From: Prunus persica
Lineage: Eukaryota; Streptophyta; Magnoliopsida; Rosales; Rosaceae
DNA length: 64,000 nt
Reading direction: 5' to 3'
Assembly: GCF_000346465.2 (NCBI RefSeq)
Contig: NC_034012.1
Coordinates: 10,276,294-10,340,293, forward strand
Positions within the stretch are counted from its first letter, which is position 1; each line of letters begins with the position of its first letter. Under the pieces are notes generated by a model. The model ran no database searches. It saw only the letters and a program-made list of their open reading frames with translations, and was not told where the DNA came from. Shown one piece after another: positions 38,183-49,646 of the stretch. The translations under genes and the position numbers were made by a program.

Positions 38183-40094
38183 CTATATGTAGGGAACAGC
38201 TATCCTCTGCGTACCAGTTGGGCCTGCTACCATATCCTCCCAAACCAGATCTGAGAGTGCCATTGTCAGTTCTCCCACCTTTCCTGTTATACAAAACCAA
38301 TTAAAAAAATCAGCAATGCATTGTCTTGTAAGAAATCAAAATATCTCTGCATTGAAGATGCAAGGGAGAGGATTTTACACAGAAAATAGTAGTAAAAGTG
38401 AAGAACACTTTAAGAGAAAGCCGTTACCATCTCCGATGGGTTGTTCGTCCCATGTGATAATTGGCAAAACAGGAAGTGTGCTTCCTACAAACATCATTTC
38501 AGCTGAGCTTTTGGCTTCTTCCACAGTAAGATTTGTAGTTTTCACCCCTTTTAGCCGCCCCTGCTCAACCAGTTTTGGTGCTAGTTCAAGAAGTCTTAGC
38601 ACAGTACACCCGCTAAGGATCTTATCAAAGAAGGGTACTACAAGCTCCTTGTCATGAGTTATAAAAGCAACATTCACATTTGGACCTTCTGCTATATAAC
38701 CTTCCTCATCAACCCATATGGAAGCAAAGGCTCCCTTCTCTTCAGCTTCCAACTTTGAAAGGACATTTGGAAGGTAGTTTACATTCTTCATTGTTGCAAA
38801 GTCTGGTGACTTCATGGGAATAGTGGATGTAATCACTTTAACTCCCTCTTTGCACTGAGAAAAGTTCTCATCGATGACTACTGCATAGAACGCTGGTGTT
38901 GAGGACTCTGCAGGCGTGAGCAAGAAGTTTCCAGGACCTGCACTCAACCAATATCTTAGAGTTCCTTTCTTGATCTGTGATGCTGCAGCCAGTTGCACAA
39001 GAATGCTTTGAAGAGTTGATCGAGGGAAGGGAGAGGAAATCTTTGCTTTTGAAGCTGATCTGAGGAAGCGGTTTAGGTGGACGTCCAGTTCATAGATGAA
39101 CCTGCAGGAATCACAATTCAAGTCAATAACTGCAATTCTGCTCCTTTATTGGATATGCAAACAAAAGTACAAAACTTAGAATCCTATAATTGCATGAAAC
39201 CTTACAACAAAAACATTGCAAAGCAGAAGCCATAAAGCTTGAGATGTGCCAATGTAAATTTCAAAGAAGGAAAGAGGAAAGCATAATGCCTACCCATTTA
39301 AGATAATCGCTGTGTCAAACACACCATGGCCTCGATGAACCATGTGATCATCTATTGGAATTACCATCAAAGCTGGATCAAGAATAATTCCACCATAAGT
39401 GCTGGAATACATGGCTGGGTATGGTTGTTTTTCAACCTTGCTCCACTTCTCATGCAGCTTTTCAAGCAACTGGTTGATGAAATAGTATAAGCTTAGAAAG
39501 TTCAGAATTGGTCCAAAAGAAATAAGGAGTAGAATTTTAGATTAGGCCATAAGAAGGATATTTAAGTAACAAGCCATTGATCTCACAACAGAAAATGACA
39601 TGACTGCATAAACCAGAAGTGCAAATTTAGTCACACACACACATACAGAGATCAAAATAATCTCAGTCACATGGAGGATCCTAGATTGAATATTGATTTA
39701 TTATGTTCTCCTCCTTCTACTCATAGATCAAAATACCTGACACTGACAGAAAGGTATTTGCAGAACATAACTGGATGAAGAATGGAACTGTGACTTGCAG
39801 TTACAAAAACCTTGGTAGGCTGTGACCCTAAAAACTGGGGGTTTCGAGTTCTCACCTCGGATGATGATTTAAACACATGAACTTTGAAATCCTCGACATT
39901 TCCAGCATCCAATGTGTCTTCACAACAGCAGCAACATCAATAGCAAGTACATCAACAACCAAAGCACCAATTATGTTTACAGATCATCATGATCAGGTAA
40001 ATTACAAAATGGGACAACCCAAAAACGAAAACTACACAAAACAAAACAAAAGCTCACCTGATTTCTGGTCAGTACAAGGGCTGTAGCTTGCCAT
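38183..40094 (-). CDS. Class IV PLP aminotransferase (D-amino-acid transaminase / BCAT-like)
   Basis: Five exons, 40094-40058, 39917-39856, 39469-39294, 39101-38428 and 38283-38183, join in frame for 349 residues. Fold-type IV features are clear: DDHMVHRGHGVFDTA, LRYWLSAGPG, the catalytic lysine K197 in MKNVNYLPN, and IAEGPNVNVAF with the cofactor-contacting glutamate; GSTLPVLPI closes the active-site region. The sequence fits the plant 'branched-chain-aminotransferase-like' group (At5g27410/At3g05190), related to chloroplast D-amino-acid transaminase/aminodeoxychorismate lyase (At5g57850). No obvious transit peptide is seen in MASYSPCTDQKS, so the protein may be cytosolic. The substrate cannot be told from sequence. 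Exons 1 and 2 are short and rest on splice logic; the acceptor before exon 2 (GTGAAG) is weaker than the others. Confidence 0.85.
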
Positions 40095-41535
40095 GGATTA
40101 GCAGAAGCAGAATTTAACAGAGCTAACTACAGAGAAGCAAAAAGAGTGAGGAAGAAGACTGATGGAGGTATAATTTATAGGAGGGAAGGGCATAGCAAAT
40201 GGAATGATATAGAATTGCTTTTGTTGGTATTAACTATTCTAATTAATTATAATGAAATGGAACCCCCTTCTGTTTCCACTTTCAACCCCCTGCCTTGAAA
40301 GTTTGCTGTTTGTCTTGCAGTGTATCAGGTTACTGACTTTTGTTCTTTCTGTTGTTCTCTTATTAGTGGAGAGATTCAATCACAAGATACTGTGTGATGA
40401 TTGCAGCGAAGCAATACTAATTCTTCCTATATGCCAAGTTTTATATGCTAATAAGAAAATAAGATTCTAGTGAAATGAGATATGAGATAAGATTAGTTCA
40501 TTGAAGTTTATAAAGTTTTCTTTGGAATTTCAAATAAATACTTTATGTTTAATTAATTAATGTTAGAATTTAACTTTGTTTAGCTAGAAACAAAATGTCT
40601 AGTCATTTATTTGGTGTAAAAAACTAAAAAATTCATGATTCTAGATTATTTTTATATAAACAAATTTTAAAAAATATGAAGGTTCTTTTTATTTGGACAG
40701 CTTACCTAAAAATCAATGATGACCAACCCGCAAAAGTTGAAAGCTTTGTTTTATGCAAAGGACCCGCTAGTTTAGTGCTTTGGAGCAATTGCTCTCTAAG
40801 GTAAGATCCTGGGTTCGAGTTTTAGTATTCGTGTAGTATGTGTGACTTTCGCTTTTCTCAATTGGAAAGATTTTTATAAAAAATAAAATTAAAAAAAGCT
40901 TTGTTTTATGATTTAAATCTGTGTTCGAATGTAATGATTTCTGCGGTTTTTGAACTGTGGGTTGACATGCAAACAACTCTCTTGGCAGACTATGGCCTCT
41001 TTCCCAAATACTGACGATATTGGCTATGTGGAACCAATTAAACAATAATCAAGGTGCAACTTTTTTAGTTATTTATTAAAAGACAAGTTTGGATGCCATC
41101 AGCATTCACCTGTCAAATCCTAATTAGCCAAAGATGAGAAATATTAGAATATCTCCCTAAGTTGTTGTGAGGGTTTTTACGGTAAAACCCTAAAACCCCA
41201 CACCTCTACCAAAGCAACAAGAATGGTTAACTTTAGAACAAAACATATTGATGCAAAAAAGTTGTGCTATTGTCAGTCGCCCTTTGGCGACTGTGGTCGT
41301 GCTTGGCGACTGTGTTGGGTCTTGATCATCTGGATACTATTGCTTAATGCTTCAAAATTTGCAACAAAAAAGGCGATGTATGTCATATGATCTATTATTA
41401 GTAATTCATTACAAATAGGCAGTGGAAGAAGAGTATTTTCTTTACAAATGACCATGCCATCAGCAACAAGAATTTTCAAGCTGATTTACATATAATTAGC
41501 TATTTCTCGCTACCGGCATATATGTATGAATGTAT
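40095..41535. other. Spacer between the two aminotransferase genes
   Basis: It holds the promoter of the class IV enzyme gene, a SINE with perfect target-site duplication (40740-40910), and the 3' flank of the tyrosine aminotransferase gene. No coding region is seen; the ORF at 40252-40470 looks random. Confidence 0.5.
40740..40910 (+). mobile_element. SINE with 16-bp target-site duplication
   Basis: The element is 40756-40894, flanked by identical 16-base copies of AAAGCTTTGTTTTATG (40740-40755 and 40895-40910). It begins CAAAGGACCCGCTAGTTTAG, has a B-box-like GGGTTCGAGTTTTAG at about 40813, and ends in an A-rich tail. Length (139 bases), internal Pol III-like box, tail and long direct repeats together identify a tRNA-related SINE. 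The perfect repeats mean a fairly recent insertion. Confidence 0.8.
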
Positions 41536-44500
41536 CTATAATTTTCTGGCATGCCTTTGATAGAAACATTTTGTCCTCCTTAAAGCTTCTTCAATAGAGT
41601 TTGGATCGGCAGCAAATGTAACACGTAGCCAATTTTTCAACCCTACTGCTGTCCCTGCAAAGCAAATGTAAATTTCATTTGTTAGTCATTAAGTACCAAG
41701 GAGATGCTTATAACTTTGTAAGCCCCTACAAAAGAAATTTTGTTTAAAGAAAACCAATTATCAGTACTATGATATCCACTAGGATTGTAATTTCCATTTG
41801 TTCTTGATAATATTGTATACTGAGAGAAGAAGTACAAAATATGCTTTCTATTTGTCGATTTCTAACCTGGAAGAAAGATCACAGATTCCTCTTTAGCCAG
41901 CTTGAAACAAAACTCAATATCATCGGTAATATCTTCCAGTAGTGAAAGGTCTAGTTTCACCTGCATCACAAACAAAATAAATAAGGAAGGTGATGTAAAT
42001 ACATAAGAATGCAAAATTTAGTTTCATCTCCTATTTTTCTCACCATTACAGCCATAGATCCTTCTGGTTTGTTTGGACAGGTAATACAAGGAATCTCATT
42101 TATCCGTTCGCAACAAATATCTGAGGACTGCTTCAGTAAATAGATAGTTTTCTTAAAGAAAACCTCTTCAGTTTGCTCGATGATGCGCGGAACTGCTGCC
42201 TATAACTTACCAAATATGTCATCATGAAACAGAGATGAACAATAAGTTAATGCTCTGACTTGAGTAGGCTTGCATAGTCCAAATTATTTTCGGCTAAAAT
42301 TTAATGTCTTCACATTTCAAACAGCAGAAGCAATATGTACCAAACTTGTTTCTCTATCTGTACAGAGTATTTGCAGAGGAAATGTAATACTGTATTGTGT
42401 TTTTCGGTTTTGACTACAATTTCTGAGGAATTGGGACTAAATTTTGAACTTTAAACGGTTTGTACTTGAAATTTCTTTTCATTATACCAATCTTGAAATA
42501 GCTTTAAGAAATAGTTCTTTTGAGGACAGAAGCTGCAAGTTGCATGATCTAAAATCAAATAATGACAGTAATCAAGAAAACAAGTATTATGGTGTTTAAG
42601 CAATTCAAAACAAGCAAATGAGATGCACACCTGAATGAAGGTTGCAGGTCCTCCCAAAATATCAAAATATTTCTTAATGCGCTCAACAACCTGAATAGGA
42701 AAAGCGATAAACAATCACTACTAGAAGTGGATGATATAACAGAAAAAAATTTCAACTATGAGATGTGAATGGGAAAAGCTAAAATGTCCAGATGCAGATG
42801 GGTGAGTTTGAAAAACCATGTGTAACAAGTCTAACTGGAAGCTTCATGCCATCGACAATGTTAAACCCATGAATCAGAAAAACAACTGAATCAAGAGACT
42901 TAATCCAATTTCTTGGCCATATGGAAAATCAATTAGACTTTTAAGATGCGCTTCAAACTGGTTAAGAGACTGTGGAGATAATTATCATGAAGTCCACTAA
43001 ATGGAAGAGAGGAAGGGGCTAATTCTATTCAATAGACAATGCACTGTGATTGTTTAAAATGGTGCATAAATCAGTTTAAATGGACTTCATGATTCTGAGA
43101 TTAATGAATTAAGAAGTACCAAAGATGTCTGACATACACACACGTGTGTGTGTGTGTGTGCGCAAGCGTGCACGTTAGAGAGACAGAGAGAGAACCTTGG
43201 GTTTTCTAAACATGCCACACGGATCACTTGTCACAAACCAACCAAGTCGCCATCCAGGAACTATCCATCTCTTTGACAGGGACCCAAGAGTAAGAACAGG
43301 AACAGTTGATCCAAAGACTCCCATTGGCACAAATGGTTTACCTCCAATAGCCAGATGCCCATAAACTTCATCAGCAATTACTAAAAATCTAAGCTTTTTT
43401 GCAGTTTCTGCAATCTAAGTGCAATACAAAAACAATAAGTTACAACCGAATCCAATGCCAGTGTCCAAAACGCGGTTCCTTAAAGTACAATCTTTTATTT
43501 GATGCCATACCATTGACCACTAACCTTTTCCAGATGTTGGTAACTGTATACATTCCCACAAGGATTCCCAGGGTTTATAATTACCATTGCAACTGTGTTG
43601 TGATCTGCAAGAGCTTCAACAGCATCAAGATCAACCTCCCAGGCGTTCTCTTGCAGGAGATCAAAATGTCGAACCTCAAGATGTCGAAAAGCAGAACAAA
43701 GTTCATAAATAGGGAAGCCTGGCCTTGGAAGCAAGATATTGGCACCAGGACGCGTAAGCATTGCCAATGCAACATCAATAGCTTGTGTGCAACCAGATGT
43801 GACAAAAACATCATCCGATGTTAGCTTGTATGGAAGATCACGGGACAGATATTCAGCAATTGCTCTGTCATAAAGTGAATTTTATAGCAAAATCAATGAT
43901 TTATTTGCTGTCTGACATATTTAAAACAGGAAGGTCACAGTGCACTGAGTAAGCATCATGAACATGATTAGATTGAAATACCCCCTCAAGGGCATTATGT
44001 TTTCTTGCCTTACAAGCTTGCAGTGTATAATCCAACACATGCATCAAATGGACTGTCACTATTAAACATGGCCTTATCAAATTTATTTTATACAAAGAAC
44101 TCTAAATTAATCTAATCTACAGGGAGAGGGACTCGAACTTGGGTACAAGGGAGCGAACTCATTGCCTTGGCAAACTAGCCTAACCCATATGACGGAAGAA
44201 AATATACTGCAATTTGTCAAAGCAGAATGATAGGTATTTGAGGTTAATGTACTGATGTAGACCGATGAGTGACTGCCTAATTGTGGGCAAAGTATTACTT
44301 ATTGGCAAGACTCGGATAAAGTAGTTCCTTACCTAATAAGGTACACACATTGCTCCTGCTCCAGTTATTATTACTTTTATTTATTTATTCTGGACTGATT
44401 TCTACTTTCCCTGTTAGAATTCACTAACCTGTAAAAACTTAAAAGCCTGAGCCCGGAAACTTTAAGAAAGTGAAAGTAGAAAGACAGATTTTCAAGTGGA

Positions 44501-45018
44501 TGAAGCATGTTCAAATTATTTAATTGAACAAATCTACAAAAGTACTTCAAAAAGAATTCAAAAGCAGATTGAAACAAAACTACATAAAAGCCAAGAACCC
44601 ACAAACCCAAATTGGCAGCACTTGGATCCAAGACAAGAATTCGATCAAAACAAGAAAACCCATTAACAAAAAGTAAAAAAAGCAATTGATGCCATTAAAT
44701 TAAAGCAAATCTTCCCAGAAGATAAAAGAAAAAAGAAGAAGAAGAAAACTGAAATTACCTTCTGGTTTGAGGAAGGCCAACAGTAGGAGCATAGCCATTG
44801 AACTTGTCAGATTGGATTGCATCAACAACAGCTTCTTGAGCCACTTGGGTTGTGTGGAAGCAAGAATAGGCAGTTGGGTCGCCCATCCCCAATGAAATCA
44901 GCCTTTTGTTATCATTTTCATCCACATTCTGCAACAGCAAGCTCAGGATGCCTTTTATGGTGATTGTTGCAGAAGTTGTGTCCACTGGTATTTGCTGGTT
45001 CACAGCCCCATTTTCCAT
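41536..45018 (-). CDS. TAT7: Tyrosine aminotransferase, TAT7-like
   Basis: Seven exons (45018-44759, 43864-43525, 43414-43196, 42690-42631, 42199-42044, 41960-41867, 41654-41536) join in frame for 415 residues, the length of Arabidopsis TAT7 (At5g53970). Fold-type I aminotransferase residues are all present: NPGNPCG, D215 and Y218 in IADEVYGHL, the PLP lysine K248 in [16 protein letters not shown], and the carboxylate-binding R387 in [11 protein letters not shown]7 converts tyrosine to 4-hydroxyphenylpyruvate, feeding tocopherol and plastoquinone synthesis and tyrosine breakdown. The ATG at 45018 (MENGAV) is the first in frame. A (GA)n tract lies in the probable 5' UTR (45085-45111). Intron 3 carries a GT microsatellite close to its donor, and intron 1 a SINE-like sequence. 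Confidence 0.92.
43136..43160. repeat. AC/GT microsatellite inside TAT7-like intron
   Basis: ACACACAC joins GTGTGTGTGTGTG through a CACGTG centre, making a palindrome-like dinucleotide tract about 35 bases downstream of the splice donor of exon 3 (43195, minus strand). Length variation here could in principle touch splicing. Confidence 0.85.
44115..44200 (-). mobile_element. tRNA-like SINE remnant in TAT7-like intron 1
   Basis: Read on the minus strand it has an A-box-like GGGTTAGGCTAGTTTGCC and, some 30 bases on, a B-box-like AGTTCGAGTCCCTC, spaced as in tRNA-derived SINEs. No clear target-site duplication was found, so the ends are approximate. Confidence 0.45.
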
Positions 45019-45084
45019 GGCTGATTTGGTCACTTTTGGGTCTTGCTTTGAGCTTTGGAAACTGAAATTTTGGTTTTGAGGTCA

Positions 45085-45111
45085 GAGAGAAAGAGAGAGA
45101 GAGAGAGAGAC
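45085..45111. repeat. GA-rich tract in 5' UTR of TAT7-like gene
   Basis: GAGAGAAAGAGAGAGAGAGA-type repeat on the plus strand, CT on the coding strand, 67-93 bases before the start codon. It mirrors the tract in front of the OB-fold gene, though in the opposite dinucleotide orientation. Confidence 0.8.
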
Positions 45112-45515
45112 AAAGACAAGAAGTGGCTCAGAGGAACTGCACGTCCAAACACCACACGTTGAAGTTCTCTGTTGCATGAAAACAAAACTTGGCAACTGCT
45201 GGTTGAAGTTTCAGTTCAAAACAAAAATGCATCACTTCAATTTTTTATATATAACAAAAATATAAAAATTGGTGTACTCGATGTACACATCATTTGATGT
45301 TTCAACGCTTGTTTTTTCAAATTTGTGAACCAAAATTCATTCTCGCTTAATGACGTGTCAGTATTTTATTCTCGCCTAATAAAAATTTGGATTTGAGTTG
45401 ATCAAATAGTCCTTTTCTTTTTTTTGGGTGTTTCCTAACAGTATTTGTGTGGTTTACAAATTTGGTGTTACCAAATCTAATGGTGACGTGACTATTAGAA
45501 TTGGAATAGTACTAA

Positions 45516-45719
45516 TCTTATATAACAGTCCCGATCTCTTGGACTACAGGGGTCCAAGAGATTTGTGGTCACTCACCGTTTGATGTAAATTCAATGGTTC
45601 ATTCACTTTTGCACTCCTTTTAAGAAACTTTTTTGAACTGTTGGATGTTAAATCCAACGGTAAATGACTACAGTCTCTTGGACCCTTGTAGTCCAAGAGA
45701 TCGGGTCTGTCTTATACAA
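45516..45719. mobile_element. Mutator-like MITE with nested hairpins
   Basis: The element is 45526-45709 (184 bases). The ends CAGTCCCGATCTCTTGGAC and CAGACCCGATCTCTTGGAC (right end reverse-complemented) form long inverted repeats reaching about 50 bases inward. Each end contains its own perfect hairpin, CTCTTGGAC with GTCCAAGAG. Flanks TCTTATATAA (45516-45525) and TCTTATACAA (45710-45719) are a 10-base direct repeat with one mismatch, the size expected of Mutator-like insertions (9-11). Confidence 0.75.
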
Positions 45720-48026
45720 TGTGACAAAACTGTCACATACAAATATCCTTTTAGTAGCAAATAGATTCTTTGTCAACTGGAGTTTACAACTCCAACTTCT
45801 ATGATTGTAATTTCATTCAATGGGGTGAGAACACGTGTAAAAAAAAGAAGCTGACGTGGACTAACCTTATACCACACGTAATCATGTAGCTTTGAAAAAA
45901 TACCAAACTTCGTGTTTGGTTGTTGGGATCTTCCTCTTCTTTTTCATGGAAAATTTGAGGAGGTTTGAGAGATGGTAACTTTAACGTGGCCTTATTGTAC
46001 CCATTAGAGGAAAAGACGATCAAACATTAAAATTGTACGAAATGTTACATCGGATTTTTGTTTTTATTATGAGAAATTTGTCCAACAAAGAGCCATAAGG
46101 AGGAAATATATATAATATGCCCGCCCATACCATAAGGATTAGGGATACATATGTATAGTCCTTAACAAAACGTTAGATTGGTCGTTATAATATTCCACTT
46201 TCCCTTATCTTTATCGCAAACTAGGTGTGACTCCCAATGTTTCTCTAACAAATTCAATTAAAAAAAAATTAAGCATGTATGATAATCAACCATATTGAAC
46301 GCATTAGCCAGGTTTAAAGGCACTCGAACAAGTTGGCTAGAGTGTATTAAAGTTTATAGAGATGGATTCTGTTAAATTTGCTAGAGCGAATATGCTCCCA
46401 ATTATGCAACCGAGTTCGCCCCTCCCCGTAAAAAGTAGAATATCTTTTGTACAAATAAATAAACAAAATCATTGGCGCAAACATTTAAAAGATCTATGGG
46501 TAAATACTCTCTTACCATATACTTGTGCTATATTTTCAAACTATGATATCAATGGTGGAATTTTTGATATTGCTTCAGAAGTGCTTTTATTAGAAGCACG
46601 TTGAAATTTTTATAATTAACCCAAATACTTTTTTTAGTAGAAACAAGTGCTTTTTGAAGAAATACCTCTCCCAAAAAGCACTTTAAATGACCTAGAAACA
46701 CTATTTTGTGTAAATGTTGTATGAAACGTTTTTGGTTGTCAAAAATGGTAGACCTTAGCCTTAGCCTGATTCTAAATCTAGGCGTTAGCCCTTGGGAGTT
46801 TCATTGTACACTAGACATGGGTTGGGCCCTTCCAGCTTCATATAATCTAAAAGGGCCCACTTTAAGTTAAGACCCAAAGTAGGTCCAAGTTGAAAGTAGC
46901 CTTACACAATCAATTGTTCGGTTGAACAACTTTTTAATGAACCCAGAACACTGGTTGGAAGATTCCCACCTCCCCCATTTGTTTTCAAAAGAGTACAGAT
47001 TGATTGGAAGATGGAAGTGAGCCTTCCAATGCTGTCTCTGCCTCCCCCCCCCACCCATTCATTTCCTCTAACAAAATGCATCACTGAAGTCTCCTAATGA
47101 AGGAGATGATACCAGACACTCTTTTGTTGCATTTGGTTCATAGAACCCAGTTCACAAGTTCAACAATAACTTATAAAATAAAAATTAAATCAAAACATAA
47201 AACATAAAATGAAACTAAAGAAAATAAGAGAAAGGGTTAATTACCAGTAAATTGTAAGCAGAAATTGAGTGGATATGAAGCTCCCTTTGTGTGGACGCTT
47301 CTTGTGAGTAGTGATATTTGAAATGTCCTCCAGAAGTGTTGGGATTGTTCAACTTATATGTATAATATAATGGGGTTGCAGTCCATTTCCAATCTTTAAG
47401 ATAAGCTCAATGATTCATCCATTTGTTGTGTTTGAGGAGGAGGAGGAGAAGAAGAAGAAGACTACTTTAGGACGTCTATCCAACTGGGAAGAAGTAATCA
47501 GATGGGCTCAAGCTCAGGGAAAGCTATTTGCATCTCTCTAGCTATATATATAGGTTGCATTTGTTTACTTGACAGTCAACTAATCAAATTAAGAAAAGTA
47601 CCGGCTTGGATAGAGGGATTTGGATATGAGAATTAAGGATAAATTTACTTAAAAAATAAGAACCACGTTCAATTGAAGGTATTTGGAATAACTAGATGTA
47701 GGATATTTGAAATGACTACATGTATGGACGGATCTATAGTGTGGTCAATGGGATCAAACGACCCTATGGACTCTATGGAACTAAGCTTGAAGGTCATCTT
47801 GAGTTGATTGTGCGACCTCATGAAATGCTCTTCACCTGTTTGATATTTGGCTTGAAGGAAAGGCTTGTTGCTCGAGGAAGAAGAAGCGCAGTACGTTTAA
47901 AAGAAAACACACACACAGAGGCCAAAACGGCGTCATTTTGGCCCAGCATTTTTTTTTTAAACGAGCTGACCAAAACAATCTTTCTACCCGATCCCAGCCT
48001 TTCCACCCCAACCCACACACTCCACG

Positions 48027-48050
48027 CCCCCCCCCCCCCCCCCCCCCCCC
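48027..48050. repeat. 24-base poly-C run
   Basis: An unbroken run of 24 C residues sits in a C-rich context (CACCCCAACCCACACACTCC before, ACCCACC after). Runs of this length are rare in plant DNA and are a common site of assembly length error. Confidence 0.9.
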
Positions 48051-48465
48051 ACCCACCAAACACCAAAACTTTTAACCCCCATCTCCTACATTGTCGTCCC
48101 GCAAAAAATAAAAAATTGAACTTTTACACAATGACCCTATGAGGTAAGATTCATGGGTCTGTCACTGAGTACATGTAAGAAATTATTTGAAATTCTTTAT
48201 ATTCTTCCTTTATTTCTTGTCCAAACTTGCATACATGAGTTGTACTAGTCTAAACAAACAAGTTTATCTTATAATGTCACATCAGTCCATAAATTTGGAA
48301 TCCTTCCATTCAAAATGAAGCCTTAAAAGAACGAATCTGGCTTTAACAGAGAAAGGAAATACAAAACATAAAAATTAATTAAAATACTCGATAAGAAAAC
48401 AATGAATTTCTCACCTCCAAATGTTTTTTTTTTAATATTTCAAATGTTATTACTCTTAGAGTATC

Positions 48466-48697
48466 AGTAATGGTTGTTCAATAGTTCAATTATTGAACTA
48501 TTTTGACATCTATTGAATTAAACTGTAGTTTTACTTGCAATTGTACAGTTTATTGGCATGTGGGTCCCATAAGGTTTATCACATAGCACTCTCTATTGCA
48601 ATAAACTAAATTACACCATTGCAAATGAAATTTTACTGTTTTAATTCAATTTTATGTAATAAAATTGCATTAATTCTAACCATTGTAGATACTCTTA
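48466..48697. mobile_element. Tourist-like MITE with TTA duplication
   Basis: The element 48469-48694 (226 bases) has inverted ends GAGTATCAGTAATGGTT and GAGTATCTACAATGGTT (right end reverse-complemented) and is flanked by TTA on both sides (48466-48468, 48695-48697), as in PIF/Harbinger-type MITEs. The ends resemble the widespread plant 'GAGCATCTCCAATGG' MITE terminus. There is no coding capacity. Confidence 0.7.
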
Positions 48698-49646
48698 CAA
48701 ACAACACAACCCTATAATCCACTTTTACAATTTGTGTATTAATGAATTATTGTATCTAGAAGGCCAAAGTTTGAATTTGAGATTTTTATTTATTGTAAAT
48801 AGTATGAGTCTAAATGCACCTCAGAGAAGCCCAAAAAAGCACAAGCCGGCACAAAAAAGGCCAAAGTTAAGACATAGCCCATAAGACCATATCCAGCCCT
48901 AAGAGTCTCAAACCTGAATTTTAGGACCGTATCAACTCCTGCCCTCTTAGTAACAGGCCTGTCTTCAGGATTCATGCAAAGAGCTATTTTTTCTTCTTTG
49001 TTAATTGTTTTTTTCAATGATTGAGACTTTAAGCATGATCACTGCGAATTCATCAATAAATCATATAATATGATTTTACAGTATGTTTGTTAGTAAGATC
49101 TGGAAAATTCTTCTCTAAAATTACTTTGTTTCTAACAAATGGAAATGGGTGACAACAAAATGATACGAGCCCATGTGATCATATCCCATCAACAAGAATT
49201 CTACAGTAAATGTCTTATATATGATTTTTAGGTGAGACTCTATCTCGTAATTATTGGATTAAAAATTAATTAATCATCGAATCAAATTAATTAATATGAT
49301 CCAACGATTAAGAGATAAGAACTCCACCATAGAATGACTAATTCCATCAAAGCCAATTCTGATTGTTGTCCTTCTCATTCTTGTCTCTCTGTTTTAGGAA
49401 AAAGCCAAAAAAAAGGTCAAGCAAAAAGCAAAACAAGGGAAAATATAGAAAAAGAGAAAGCCTTTTCTCCTCCCTCTTTGAATCTTTGGTTGGTAATATG
49501 GACTGATCGATTTGTTTGCATGCATGCACTTTGACAACATAATGAGGGTTGGCTGCCCCGCACTTCCATTTCTATGTATGCCAATTCCCCCATCGGCTTT
49601 CTAAAGCTTTTTCCCTTTAAGGATATATTGAACTTTCTTGATTATC

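Larger units (their letters stand above)
45019..49646. other. Intergenic region upstream of TAT7-like gene
   Basis: The left end is the TAT7-like promoter. Two bounded MITEs (45516-45719 and 48466-48697) and a 24-base C-run (48027-48050) are the only structures recognised. The ORF at 47720-48142 reads through the C-run and is not credible as a gene. Confidence 0.5.

Noticed and set aside
46310..46460. tRNA-like stretch with GAGTTCGCCCCTCCCC
   Set aside because: Might be an old SINE, but no A box, tail or duplication could be matched.
47720..48142. 140-residue ORF
   Set aside because: Passes through the 24-base C-run and has no family resemblance; composition is that of simple sequence.
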